64,000 nt of DNA from Halichondria panicea (Eukaryota > Porifera > Demospongiae > Suberitida > Halichondriidae). A program made the translations under genes and the position numbers. Shown here in pieces: positions 1 to 10,813 of this stretch. The notes below the pieces were generated by a model. The model saw nothing but the letters and a program-made list of their open reading frames with translations, did not search any database and was not told the DNA's origin. Location: contig NC_087385.1 in the NCBI RefSeq assembly GCF_963675165.1, positions 6,087,912 to 6,151,911 on the forward strand, written 5' to 3'. Numbering within the stretch: position 1 is the first letter of the stretch; the number at the start of each line of letters is the position of its first letter.

Positions 1-678
1 CTGGAGGTCCCTCATGTACCTTGATCAGTGCTGATGCCCTATTTCTTTACATTTATAAATCGTAAGCAGTTAATCGTGTCACATTCTATCAGTACCACAA
101 AATAGTAGCCCTGGACGAACATCAATAGTTCGTCACTTTCAATTTCTCTTTTTAAAGTTTTTCTTTGCTTGTGAAGTGATTTATTATGTAATTGAGAATG
201 TTCCAGAAGGAAACAGTCTGTTCCAATTCACTTGTGACAAATTCCTCCACTAGACTTGAGTTGATGCTAAAATTAGAGCTCTCTTGTTCTTTGTAAGGAC
301 CATTGTAACACACTTCGACAGGCCTGTTTTGGCCAAATAGCCAGTTGCATATATTCCAGCCTGGGCAACAGTAGCCTCAATATTGTTCAGTCCTGGTTTG
401 CTTTGCGTTTCACCCACTGAAGTACACATCATCTTGTAGTCACCAGATGACTTTGTTCACCACTAGAGTGTGCCCTTTGTACCCTAATCAAAATGTAAAA
501 GTACTGAATGACTGACACTACGCTGTGGTTAGGTTAGATTGGACACTGGTACCACCTAGATTTCCTTCCTCTGTAGTATATATGTGTGAATCTTACCGAA
601 TTGTCTTTTAATTGTGACGTGTACATCACCAGGATTGCACACAGAACACGGCATAGCGTCATGCAGCATAAGTCTGCA
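1..678. other. Intergenic flank, no gene seen
   Basis: No reading frame longer than about 60 codons with recognisable similarity is present and no RNA gene was recognised. The sequence is AT-rich, with scattered short ORFs that look like chance openings. It leads directly into the 62-bp tandem array. Confidence 0.5.
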
Positions 679-985
679 CAGTACACACATACCTGGTGCA
701 GGAGTGGAGGGTTTCAGAGATTGGAGATAGTCAATAACTCCAGTACGCACATACCTGGTGCAGGAGTGGAGGGTTTCAGAGATTGGAGATAGTCAATAAC
801 TCCAGTACGCACATACCTGGTGCAGGAGTGGAGGGTTTCAGAGATTGGAGATAGTCAATAACTCCAGTACGCACATACTTGGTTCAGGAGTGGAAGGTAG
901 AGGCTTGATATAGTCAACAACTCCAGTACACACGTACTTGGTGCAGGAGTGGAGGGTTTCCGGAGATAGTCAACAACATCAGAAT
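679..985. repeat. 62-bp tandem array, about 5 copies
   Basis: The hexamer CAGTAC that opens each unit recurs at 679, 741, 803, 865 and 924. The period is therefore 62, 62, 62 and then 59 bp. The first three units are nearly identical, while the fourth and fifth carry substitutions and a small deletion, which suggests decay from one end. Short ORFs crossing the array on either strand are by-products of the repeat. Confidence 0.9.
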
Positions 986-1032
986 AAGAATCGTATGATT
1001 CACTTGCATTCTCTAAGATAATGATGTTAATT

Positions 1033-1095
1033 GATGCTACATAGCAACACAACAGTACAAATCTGTGGTAGGCTTGATACGGGGGCGGCCGGGTA
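1033..1095 (+). repeat. Dispersed repeat copy 1 (about 60 bp)
   Basis: A stretch starting TGATGCTACA and ending in GGCCGGG is repeated in the same orientation at 2173-2237, with only a few mismatches over about 55 bases. The two copies flank the decayed reverse-transcriptase fragment. They could be remnants of element ends or simply members of a dispersed family. Confidence 0.7.
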
Positions 1096-1659
1096 GTATA
1101 GTCAGGCGGGGTAGTGGTAGGTCCTAGATTGTACACCGGAACTATATCACCTGTCAGAACAATCACTCACCAGGGTCCTCCCAGAAATATTTAATTTGGT
1201 GGTTCGTACGAAAATTTGGACCAACAAAAATTACCCGCTATAGGGACCATCATACTCCCAGCTGGGGGATAGCCATTCTTTTGAGCGCTTACCGTTGGTG
1301 GGACCATCCTCTTGTTTGGGGGTACATGTGTTTCATCATTCATTTTTCTCTTCATCATCCTGCGAGTCTAGTCTAAGCTAGCTATTAAGGTCACATTACG
1401 TCCGTGGGCGTACATTAAACTGCAATAGCTAAAATGATGAGTTCTTCCCTTTTAGTTATGTCTGTTGTGGTTTGGGGGATTCTAGTACCCCTTTGACAAG
1501 TTTTTTAAGGGAGGAGAAACTATATAATTATGTAATGATGTTGTTGGTTTAAATGGTGTGTGGTGAAAAGGGTTAGGGGGAATTAATTTTAGATTTTATG
1601 TAAATTTAAGTCGTTTAGTGCCGCTCTGCTGTTTAATTGTGGGGTGGCTGTTGTTAAGA

Positions 1660-2050
1660 TCGTGTAGTAGCCTCTCCAGGTCCTCTTTTGAAGCATGAGA
1701 ATATCATCACTTTTTCTAATTTGCCCAGGAAAATGTTTGCATACGTAGTGGCCATCTTTGTGCCCATAGCTGGTGCCTCTGATTTGGCTCTAGGTTCTAT
1801 CCCCGAACTTGAAAATGTTGTACTTTAGGACGAACCTGAGAAAGCTTCCTTTGGGATGGGCAGGTTGTTTGTTAGTTCAATGCATGCCTGGATGCCCTCT
1901 TCTTGGGGAATAAGCCCATGACGTCTATACTGACCAGGATGGTATGTGGTAGAAAGGCTGGTCCCTGAGAAAGGATCTCGAGTCTTTTATGTATGAGGGG
2001 AATGGCCTTCATCACTAGTTAAGGTAGTGGTAAATAAATGTGTGAATGTA
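1660..2050 (-). mobile_element. Decayed Penelope-like reverse transcriptase fragment
   Basis: Read on the minus strand in several frames, this stretch gives pieces that line up in order with a Penelope-type reverse transcriptase. First comes an ILVSIDV motif-A-like block (about 1923-1938), then PQEEGIQACIEL (about 1870-1905), then FVLKYNIFKF (about 1803-1832), and finally MGTKMATTYANIFLGKLEK (about 1703-1760), which matches the family's conserved MGTKMAPxYAN core. At least three frameshifts and several stops separate the pieces, so the element is dead. No GIY-YIG endonuclease was recognised and the ends are not defined. The family call rests on remembered motif patterns, and another RT clade is possible. 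Confidence 0.7.
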
Positions 2051-2172
2051 TGAATGTACATTTGGTCTTCTTTAGGATGGCAGATGGATCGATGGGGAAC
2101 AGAAGTCCAATCAAGGTAATGATACTGTTCTAACAGGTGGCCGGTGTTACTATGCAGTTTATAATTATATTC

Positions 2173-2237
2173 ATGATGCTACAGAGCAACACAGCAGTAC
2201 AAATCTGTGGTAGGCTTGATATGAGTGGCCGGCCGGG
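2173..2237 (+). repeat. Dispersed repeat copy 2 (about 60 bp)
   Basis: This is the direct-oriented partner of the copy at 1033-1095, about 1.14 kb downstream. It shares the core ending in CTGTGGTAGGCTTGATA followed by a GGCCGG-rich end. Outside the shared core the flanks diverge. Confidence 0.7.
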
Positions 2238-2883
2238 CTATTTCTAAATCTATGTGTTGATTGATTGTTTTGTTTTGCAGTTCACTTTCCTTGAGTCCCA
2301 AGTGCCAAGGGGGATACACTGCACATAGTCGACTGGAGAAATCTCTGTGATATGGATCCCATAAACCCTTAGCGACTACAAGAGACGAGAGACTATGTTC
2401 ATTATTTACACAGTAGGCTTTTCCCAATTATTCTATTTTTATGCCGAGAGAGTCTACTTATTATTCTTTTTTTGTCCCTTTATTCCCTAAATAAATTCAG
2501 TTTTAATCATTGTATATACTGTAACATAACTGAGGCCTCAATGTAATCGCTGAGTGTCATTAAATGAATTTTATAAAAGAGAGAACACCCTTTCTGTACC
2601 CCTATGTTACTTAGATCTATGATTCTAGAATCTATTATTTCAAAATTATGTGAAAAGCCTATACATAACTATTATTTGAACAAGATGCATTCACCCTGTG
2701 CGTTGAGCTTCATTGCACAGCTAACAGAAAACAGATTAACAGGAATGATTGTAAATCTATAATTTATAGTAATTTATAGTGCCTTTGAAATTGCACCATT
2801 AACATAATTCATAATAATATTCATAATTATACAATATAGGTACAATAATTATCTTAATATGATTATATATTAATTAGTGTTAG
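2238..2883. other. AT-rich spacer 3' of the NFRKB gene
   Basis: No coding potential is visible. The stretch is very AT-rich, especially 2740-2880, and presumably holds the 3' untranslated region and polyadenylation signals of the minus-strand gene that stops at 2884. Confidence 0.45.
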
Positions 2884-5800
2884 TTATGATGGGGTGGTGC
2901 TGCCGGAGCTCAGCCAAGGTTGTAGGCTCTTCTCAGCTCCATTGCCGCCAAACTGCTGACTCAGCACATCACTCTCGTCCCCCATACTGATATCAGGTAT
3001 AAAAGTGGGTGTGATCACAGTGGGTGTCCCTGGGAGGAAATTCTGTGTGGGCGTGAGGAAGTGTGATGGTCCGGCAGACTCGGTCATAAAAGTGGGTGTG
3101 GTTATTGAAGGGAGTCTAGCAGGCATCTGGTTGGTTGATGAAGGGAATCTGGGGTTGCTCTCCATTGCTATTGTAACACCTCCTTCCTCAGCACCACTGT
3201 CAGAGGAGTGCCAGCTGGAGGCAGAGTCTTGACTCAGCTTGTCCTCGATCGACACGAGAGAGCTGTCTAGGAACGGCAAGACCTGTGTGTGTAGTGTGTA
3301 GTGTATAGTGTGTGTGCGGTGACAGTGTGTGTGTGCATGTGTGCGTGTGGATATTTGATATCTAGTGTACATGACATATATCAGTAGATGTCCAGGCAAA
3401 CAGTTTACCTATGTTGTACCCACAGCTCTTTAATTACAGTCACTATCAGTTAACTTGACTGACCTGTTCCTCATCGCTGGAACCCCAGTCGGAGCTCTGT
3501 AGGGAGGTGGTGGGTTGGGCAGTGAGTGGAGAGGGGTGTATCTTGCTCGTGGACTGCTGACGCTGCTGCTGGCTTGTCTGCTGGTCTGACAATTTCTGAG
3601 AGTGTTTCGTCTTTTTTTTGGATGAGCTCTGAGCACCTGCTGTTTGAGTGACAATAATAAATTTGGGCCTCAATAGCTCAGAGTAGTATATATTTAGAAA
3701 GGCTTACATACATGTACCTTACATGAAACTATATTTGTGTTGCTATTAAACTACCTATCAGGGAGGAACAATCCCACACACCCACCTTGATCAGCCCGTG
3801 GTGTCTTCCCTCCCGTTCCTTCACTGGGTGTGGTCCCACTAGAGCGGGAGGGGGCAGTCTTGGGGGTGGTGTTGGTGGAGCGTTTCTTGGGTGGCGGCTT
3901 GACGGGAATGTCCTCCAATGGGTGGGCGGGGCCACCTGGGTCCAGGATCACTTCCCCACTGTCCACGCTCATGATCACCCTCTACAAGTGGTGAGCAACA
4001 TGTGATACTGATTCATTATAGTACGTGCATCTATTGATCTGAATTGCCTATAATTATGTGTTTAAAATGAACTCACTGGTCTGATACGAGGTCGAGACAT
4101 GAGCTTCTTCCGCTGGTTAGCAGCTACCTCACATGCCCAGAATATCCTCTCTGCAAGCAAGAATGATTATCTATATACATGTACAGTACCACTTCAGTGC
4201 TCCTGACAGGACGTATAAGGCTAAGCTACGAGAACATTAGCCCCAGAACACTAGCCCCACAACACAATGCAGATCGAAATAGTTAAACATATTTTAACAG
4301 CCGTAACTTTAGCACCGTTGATCCAATGTCAACATTTTTATGATTTCTAAGTGCTTGGAAGGATACCTTTCAAATGAATGTGTTTAAACCCAAAATTTCG
4401 TCGGAGCCATAATTTGTCATTTTTCGGCTTTGGACCATGGGCTATTATTCATGGTATGGCCAAATCGACCAAAAATGTTATCTCTTAAATATGAACTTTG
4501 ATGATACCATTTGAAAGGTCTCCTTCTAAGCTTTCATAAAATCATAAAATGGTTGATAATGGATCCACGGAATTCAAGTTATGGCAGCTGAAAGAGTCCC
4601 CCGAACCACATTAAACAGCGTTGTACATGTTGAACATATATACAGCCATAACTTTAGTGCTGTAGAACCAATGTTAAAATTTTTATAATTTTCTTGAAGC
4701 TTAGAAGGAGGCCTTTGTGGGAAGATCCTCAACAATGCTCTCAAGAGACTACATAATATCACAGTACACTCACCGAAGTCTTCCTCGTTCCTACTTCGGT
4801 GCAGGTAGATCCACACCTTCCTAGAGCCATCGTAACGAACGCACGGGTCCTTCTCATAATGGAGTCTGTCCAGGGCACCACTCACGGCATTGTTCAACTG
4901 CATGCATCAACATGTGCAAAAGCATTAATCAAACAAATCTTAACTGTACAGTTAGTGTTTGTCAACGCAATTTCTAAATCCAAAGTTGGGTAAATTTTTT
5001 TATAATACTATGGATCGATATAAACTGTGTCAGGAGTTGGCTCCTGACTGTGCACTAGGAACATAATGCTACAATACATGCTGTAAACATACACACACAA
5101 GTATTCATGATACCTGACTGTCGGACACATTGTCAGAGAGGTACTGGGAGTCCTGCACCAGGACACACAGCTACAAGCAAAACAATAAACAAGGGTAACA
5201 CTTCAGTACACACATTGCTATATAGCTCACATCAATTCTTGTTCCTTCTCCATTGGGTAGTCTGGAGGTGGCATCACGCACTGCAGGGATATGGTATATG
5301 ATATACAGTGACAATAGAGCTATAGGGTTCTCACCGAGTGAGAGTATAGTGACACAGGTGGGTCGCTCGGGTATGAGAAGGGCGTGGCCTCGGGCCTTGC
5401 TGCTCGCCTCCCTCTTGGTGGAACGAGAGCCCTACAACAGGAAGGGGGTCACGATGGTAGGAGGAGGGGGACATGGATAAGTATAAAACAAATAAAGCAA
5501 TGTCAGGCTATGGGTAAGGATCTCTCACATGATAAACTGAATCAAAATCACAGGGAAAACAACTAAGATCTCGCATAATTTTATACATAATAACATACTT
5601 TGACAGGCCCAACTGGTGCCTCAAAGCCATGCACCATGTAGGTAAAGGACTTCTGAGGGGAGGCATAGCGATCCCTTTCCTGCAGTGGGGAGATTACCAT
5701 TACAACCATACTGGACTATTTAGGAGGACTGGAAACAGTTTCTGGGGGCTGAGATTTATCACTAACAGTACTGTATTGCTGCATAGAACAGCTAGTACAC

Positions 5801-8563
5801 AAAATAGTACTCCACATACCAGTTGTTGGAATTTCATGATCTCCTTTGGAGAGCAAGACCTGAAAGTGAATCGAGTCCATCTGCAGAATTGGAAAAAGTC
5901 ATATGATACAGTTGGAGAATCACATGACTATCAAATGATACTCACACATGAGGAGGCGGAGGCTCGTACTCTGAATAATCCACCACGGGCTATAAGAGCA
6001 AAAAAGTGTGTGCGTATACATACAAAGAAGTAGCGCTCAAAAGTAATAAACAGCCAATGATATTAACAACGCATACATGTATCCAATTAGGGCATCACAT
6101 GATCACTCACGAGAATTTTGGGCAGGCTCTGTAGCCAGTGATCGCAGAGAATGAGCAGATCCACATCATTGTCTCTACCAGCCCCTGAGCAGGAAAGAGG
6201 GAGGTAATATCTTAACATACATACAACAATGGACACTCTTACCGATCCACTTCCAGTGGTCTATTCTGTCCCGGAACTCAATGACAGGTATGAAGTGAGC
6301 CAGAGGAGAGAACGAGGACACAGCTGCAGAGAGAGAGGATATGTATATAGAAATTATAGTCATTAAAACAACTAACACACTGACCTCCCACTTCAGCAGC
6401 TAGATAGCAGATGGCAGAGAGAGTGAGCTGGGACCAGTTAGGGCGCCTCCTACCCCACACACAGCAGGACACCTCAGGAGACCTCTGGGTAGTGAAACAA
6501 TACCTACTGAGTGATGGATAACTAGGTGCACACACATAAATTGCCTGCCAATTTTAATACTGTTTCCCAACAAAATTGTACCAACTTGCACTACAGTATA
6601 CTTACCATAGCATGCCTCACATACTTCACCAGCTGCAAGGGTTAAAATTCACAGTCATTACACATAGCATATATAGCATATAATAACACGAACCTTGCTC
6701 AGTTCTCCCTTCCCATCTAGATTATCTGTGAAGATGTGTCTTAGTAGAGAAAAGAAACTCATAAACTTGGCCACCGGGAGTGGTCCCTCGATCCTGAGAG
6801 AATGAAAAGACATGCCTAAAAATAAACAAAAATGAAAGAGATTGGAACCAGGAAATACAGAAGAGAAACGCATGGCATAATGAGTGAAGTCCATACAACA
6901 CACGTACTGCCTCTGGCGACAGTGAGAACACACCTGACTGGCTCTAGTGGCGGGTCAGCTGTTGAGCCAGTATTGTCCAGTGGTCGATACGCCTCGTACA
7001 CGGCCTGGTGGGCGTCAGTATTCACATCCATCCCTGCATCATGAGGTAATAACATGGTTGGATGTGTACGTATGTACAGTGTATATGTGCACACTCACCT
7101 TCCACTCTTTGCAAAGATCGAGACCTGTGCAAGACTGGTTGGGCCACACCCACTTCCTGATCTGTTTTCAGCCTCTTACTGACCGCATGTTGTTTGTCTC
7201 TCACTCTTCTCCTCGAAAAACCTGCACAACAGTGAAACACAAAACAGGATTGTAATATTAGGATAAGAGCTCTATTGGGTACAGCTGTAACAGTTAGTGT
7301 TTGCTTACTTCTACTATAGTCGAGGTTCTGTCTTGTCTCCAGACCTTTCACTGCTTGTTCGGCACTTGTCTGCGAGTGGAGACCGACATGCAGTTAATAA
7401 TTATGTTAATTCCCCGGCGGCCTGATAAAGTACCTTATTCATCTTTCTCTTAGTTCTGTGGATTTGCAACATCTGTCTGTACTCATCATCAGTGACGACA
7501 GTATCGTCTGTGATCTGATTGGCTGGTTCTTCCTCGTCTGACGACATATACGCGCTACCTTGATCACACTCTTTCCTTATCTCGTGCAACAACCTACATT
7601 ACAAACTCCTTCCTTCATGTCCTTTATACTTCCTACAATAAATGTTTAAATACAATACCAGCCAAGGGACTTAGAGGTTTCCTGCTGCACTTCAAAACAT
7701 GATTTTTTTGTTAAAATTTATTTGGGCCATAATTTACACACCTAGTGAATGTGGACTCCCTCCTCCTCTGACCGGCTGGTTTCTCTGTGTCTCTGCTTGA
7801 GGAGAGGTTCTCCAGTGCCCCTGAGAATAGTGCCTCCTGCAGTAGGTGTTGTCTTGACAATAACAGCTCCCTCAGAATGGCCACATAGCGGGCCTGCTGA
7901 CTCAGCTATATAGTGTGGGGGGAGGGATCGTAACTAAGTGCATGTACATATATTGGGCTACCTTATACTGGTGCTGTTTCAGCTGTACAAGGTGTTGCTG
8001 TGAGGCCACGACCTCAGGGGAGAGAGAACCATCTGTAGTGTATAGCAAAAAAAGTGTAAAATAGTGTCGTGAAAAAAAAAGAAGAATAAACTAACAATGC
8101 ATTTTTTCCCAAAGTTTCTGGATAGGATTGCCAAATCTCACGTTGCCACCGGAGAATAGCAGTCTGTGGGTGTGGAAAATGAGTTTACATAACGACCACA
8201 ATTGATACTAACGTACGTTAGCAACGCACTGTGACTGTTACGGAAAAACAAAACGCACTTGAGCATGTCTTTGTCTGGTTGAGGGTGGTCTCCCTTGGTT
8301 TGAGGTAGCAATGCTTCAAGCCTTGTCCGCTCTTCCTCTGTTAGTACATTGTCCCATGTGTTCCCACTGAGGACCTCAGAGAATATGTGGCTCTAGGGGG
8401 AATGTTAGTGAGCATGATTTTCCAACAGTGCTGGCTTATTAGGCTACCATACATCTTCTAGAAGACAGGCTGGGACATTCAGTTGCTCTCCTCCCAATGA
8501 AATAGCTTCCATCTTGGTAGAGCATTGCAGAATAGGGTCACTTTGGCTTTCAGTATCATCCAT
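2884..8563 (-). CDS. NFRKB: NFRKB, INO80 chromatin-remodelling complex subunit
   Basis: Multi-exon gene read on the minus strand. The start is the ATG at 8563 (MDDTESQSDP). Exons at about 8390-7750 encode a DEUBAD-type N-terminal domain with LLFSGGNVRFGNPIQKLW followed by the helical GSLSPEVV region, as in human NFRKB. Exons near 6800-5380 encode the winged-helix region (SFFSLLRHIF, then HGFEAPVGPVK and RPTCVTILSLV). The exon at about 4900-4770 carries AVSGALDRLHYEKDPCVRYD, nearly identical to the vertebrate second winged helix. The last exons (4080-2884) are low-complexity, Ser/Pro/Thr-rich and poorly conserved. In the family this protein binds and inhibits the deubiquitinase UCHL5 in the nuclear INO80 complex. 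An intron at about 4300-4730 holds inverted-repeat elements. Roughly 20 exons; exact boundaries were not all checked. Confidence 0.93.
4298..4593. mobile_element. Inverted-repeat element (MITE-like), copy A
   Basis: The left arm (4298-4380) and the reverse complement of the right arm (about 4505-4590) are imperfect copies of each other over about 85 bp. Both contain a GATCCA-xx-TCAAC core followed by TTTTATGATTT and CCTTTCAAATG. A further arm in left-arm orientation follows at 4638-4720. The interior is non-coding. A smaller copy with both arms lies at 45633-45830. The element sits in an intron of the NFRKB gene. Confidence 0.75.
4638..4725. repeat. Extra terminal arm of the same inverted-repeat family
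   Basis: About 80 bp matching the left arm of the element at 4298-4593 in the same orientation (CATAACTTTAGTGCTGTAGA and onwards). It could be a solo arm or the edge of a second, truncated insertion. Confidence 0.6.
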
Positions 8564-8834
8564 ACTTCTTAGCTTTTAATTTTAGGGGGTTGACACGTGG
8601 GTACTTGGAGGTCAGAGATCAAAGTTCAGAAGTTGGTGGGTGTGGAAGGGGTGGGGGAAGTTAGTGTACGTACTGTAGTTGAGTGCGGTTAAGGAGTTCC
8701 GGTTGCGGTGGCCGGCCAGCCACTCCGGATATGATTCAAGATCCAGTCTAGTCGAGTCGAGTCGAGTCGATCTTGTCCTCGATCCTGTGATTCCGGGATT
8801 CCATAAGCAGGAGTTCTCTGCCGGAACTATAACT
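8564..8834. promoter_or_regulatory. Divergent promoter region, NFRKB / Pointed-only gene
   Basis: Only 271 bp separate the start codons of the minus-strand NFRKB gene and the plus-strand Pointed-only gene. The gap contains a short (GTCGA) pentamer run at about 8753-8771. No TATA box is obvious. The assignment as a shared promoter is inferred from geometry only. Confidence 0.4.
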
Positions 8835-9346
8835 ATGCTCGAAGAAACAGCAGACAAACTTCCATCAGGTAGGTCATTTGAAATAATCTAGACTGATCAA
8901 TATAATATTATCTATATAAATATGTACCTTGTATAGAATAATAGCCTTCACATTGCAATAATTTGTATGCATTGTGTTGGATGTGATTTCTAAAACCGTG
9001 GCAGCGTTAATTGCTGTTTTGCAATGACAATAATCCACTTACTCCCTCCCCTCCTATCTGTCTCTCTCTCTCTCTCTGTCTTCTCTATGCAGACCCGAGA
9101 TGCTGGACTCGTGAACATGTCACAGTGTGGCTAAAGTCCTCCACTGTTCGATACAGACTGGAAGATGTGCAATCTGAACGTTTCCCTATGAATGGCAAAG
9201 GCCTACTGCTCATGACCAAGGACATGTTTGTGTATCGTGTCTGTGAGGGTGGCGGTATCTTGTATGAAGACTTACAACTGAAATTACAGAGGGTGTTCAA
9301 AGAATGTCTAAAACAAGTGTCGGGTAATGCCCAAACTGTCACATGA
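8835..9346 (+). CDS. Stand-alone Pointed (SAM/PNT) domain protein, TEL/Yan-like
   Basis: Two exons, 8835-8868 and 9093-9346, give 95 residues. The start is the ATG at 8835 (MLEETADKLPS). Nearly the whole protein is one PNT domain: DPRCWTREHVTVWL, then FPMNGKGLLLMTKDMFVYR, then GGILYEDLQLKLQ. The FxMNGKxLLLxTKxxF pattern most resembles the ETV6/Yan subclass of PNT domains. There is no ETS DNA-binding domain before the stop, and none downstream on this strand. In Drosophila a comparable PNT-only protein (Mae/Edl) binds the PNT domains of ETS factors and modulates them, so a similar adaptor or decoy role is plausible but inferred. The intron falls just before the conserved DP, in phase 1. That is the same place and phase as in the neighbouring ETS gene, and both genes carry LPS just upstream. 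Confidence 0.85.
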
Positions 9347-9687
9347 AAATCACACGCACTTATTTGCGGAGAAGGGACTTAACTCTGTGTAATTGTTTCC
9401 TGTTGACAGTTTTCATTCTTGTTCCATTTCCTTTTTTATTTTATTTCACACCTGTGATGAATCTACTATTCTCTCTGTATAATTATACCATTTCCTTTAT
9501 GATGTCGGGTGTACGTCTACAATGCATAATTCATGCAGTGTATAATTGTAATGAAATTTGATATCAAAAGGATGTCGTATACGTACATGTCATGTCCTGA
9601 ATAATTATAAATGATCGTGAAGAGTAATAATTAGTCGTAATCATAAGAAATAAGTAATATAACAGAGACTGTAAGTTACAATAATGC

Positions 9688-10756
9688 TTATTGCGATGAC
9701 GGTAATACATTTGCCATAGAGAATACAGGATGATAGAGAGCTTGTAGTACATTCATAGCTGCAGGGTCTGGTGTTGCTATAGAGGGTGGTGTTTGCTCCA
9801 GCTTTACTGTGGTGGAGGGTTGAGGGGAGGGTGTGTGCTGTGTGGAGGAGGGAGGAGAGGGAAGACTGGTGGCTTTCACAAGAGTACCGAGATCTTGAAC
9901 TGTACAGCTCTCCACAGTGTTTGGTAGTGCCTCTAATTTCGCAACGTTGTGATAAGAGTTGGTGTTGGCTATGGCAGGTTGTTGATGCTCATCAGAGCTG
10001 CTTCTTGAAACAGTGCTAGGATCACTGCCAAGGTATTTTGCAATTGTGTCAAAGTTGAACTGGTACACATATCGCTTCCCATGAACTTTGTGCATAATCT
10101 TTTTATCGTAGTAATATCGTATTGCACGACTGAGCTTGTCATAATTCATTGCCGGCTTTCGTTTGCGATTCCCCCAGAGTGTGGAGACAGCCTCAGGATC
10201 GAGCAGCTTGAACTCTCCATCTCCTCCGGCCCAGTTGATAATGTTAGAGTATTTGCTGTCTTGCAAGAGCTCGTACAGAAACTGCCACAGTTGAATTTGT
10301 CCTGCAGGTAACAAGTATAACACACTGTCTTAGTGATTGTTCATTCAATCGGATAATTATTATTGTGTGCTAACTCTATTAAACAGGTACAACCTTCAAT
10401 ATCCTTTTTCTACAATCATGATAATTATACGACTAACTAGGACCACATTCAGACAAATGAAAATGAGGACAATGCTTATGTTAGCAGCATTTCCTTTAGG
10501 AGAATGTTGAATAGAACATTTGAGTATAGAATCAGTAACTTTTTCTATTACTGTTTACCCAAGAATCTACTCGGGTAACAGTGTAGTATTCACTTGAAAC
10601 AGACAAAGCTGACTTCCTTTGAAACCTAATAGCTTCCTGTAACTCTCATGAAAACTTCCTGGCTCATGTATCAGCACTACCTCAAACAACCTCTCATTGT
10701 TATTAACTATTCACATGACGATACATAGCATTACACACATTGCACACACTGCACAC

Positions 10757-10813
<57 letters not shown>

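Noticed and set aside
250-432. Short minus-strand ORF near the left edge
   Set aside because: No recognisable domain, no codon pattern distinct from the surrounding intergenic sequence, and no supporting splice structure.
679-985. Possible CRISPR-like array
   Set aside because: Units are contiguous 62-bp tandem repeats without unique spacers, and the genome is eukaryotic.
8679-8834. Longer N terminus for the Pointed-only protein
   Set aside because: The frame is open upstream, but the first codon there is not ATG and the stretch includes a GTCGA simple repeat. The ATG at 8835 is the first suitable start.
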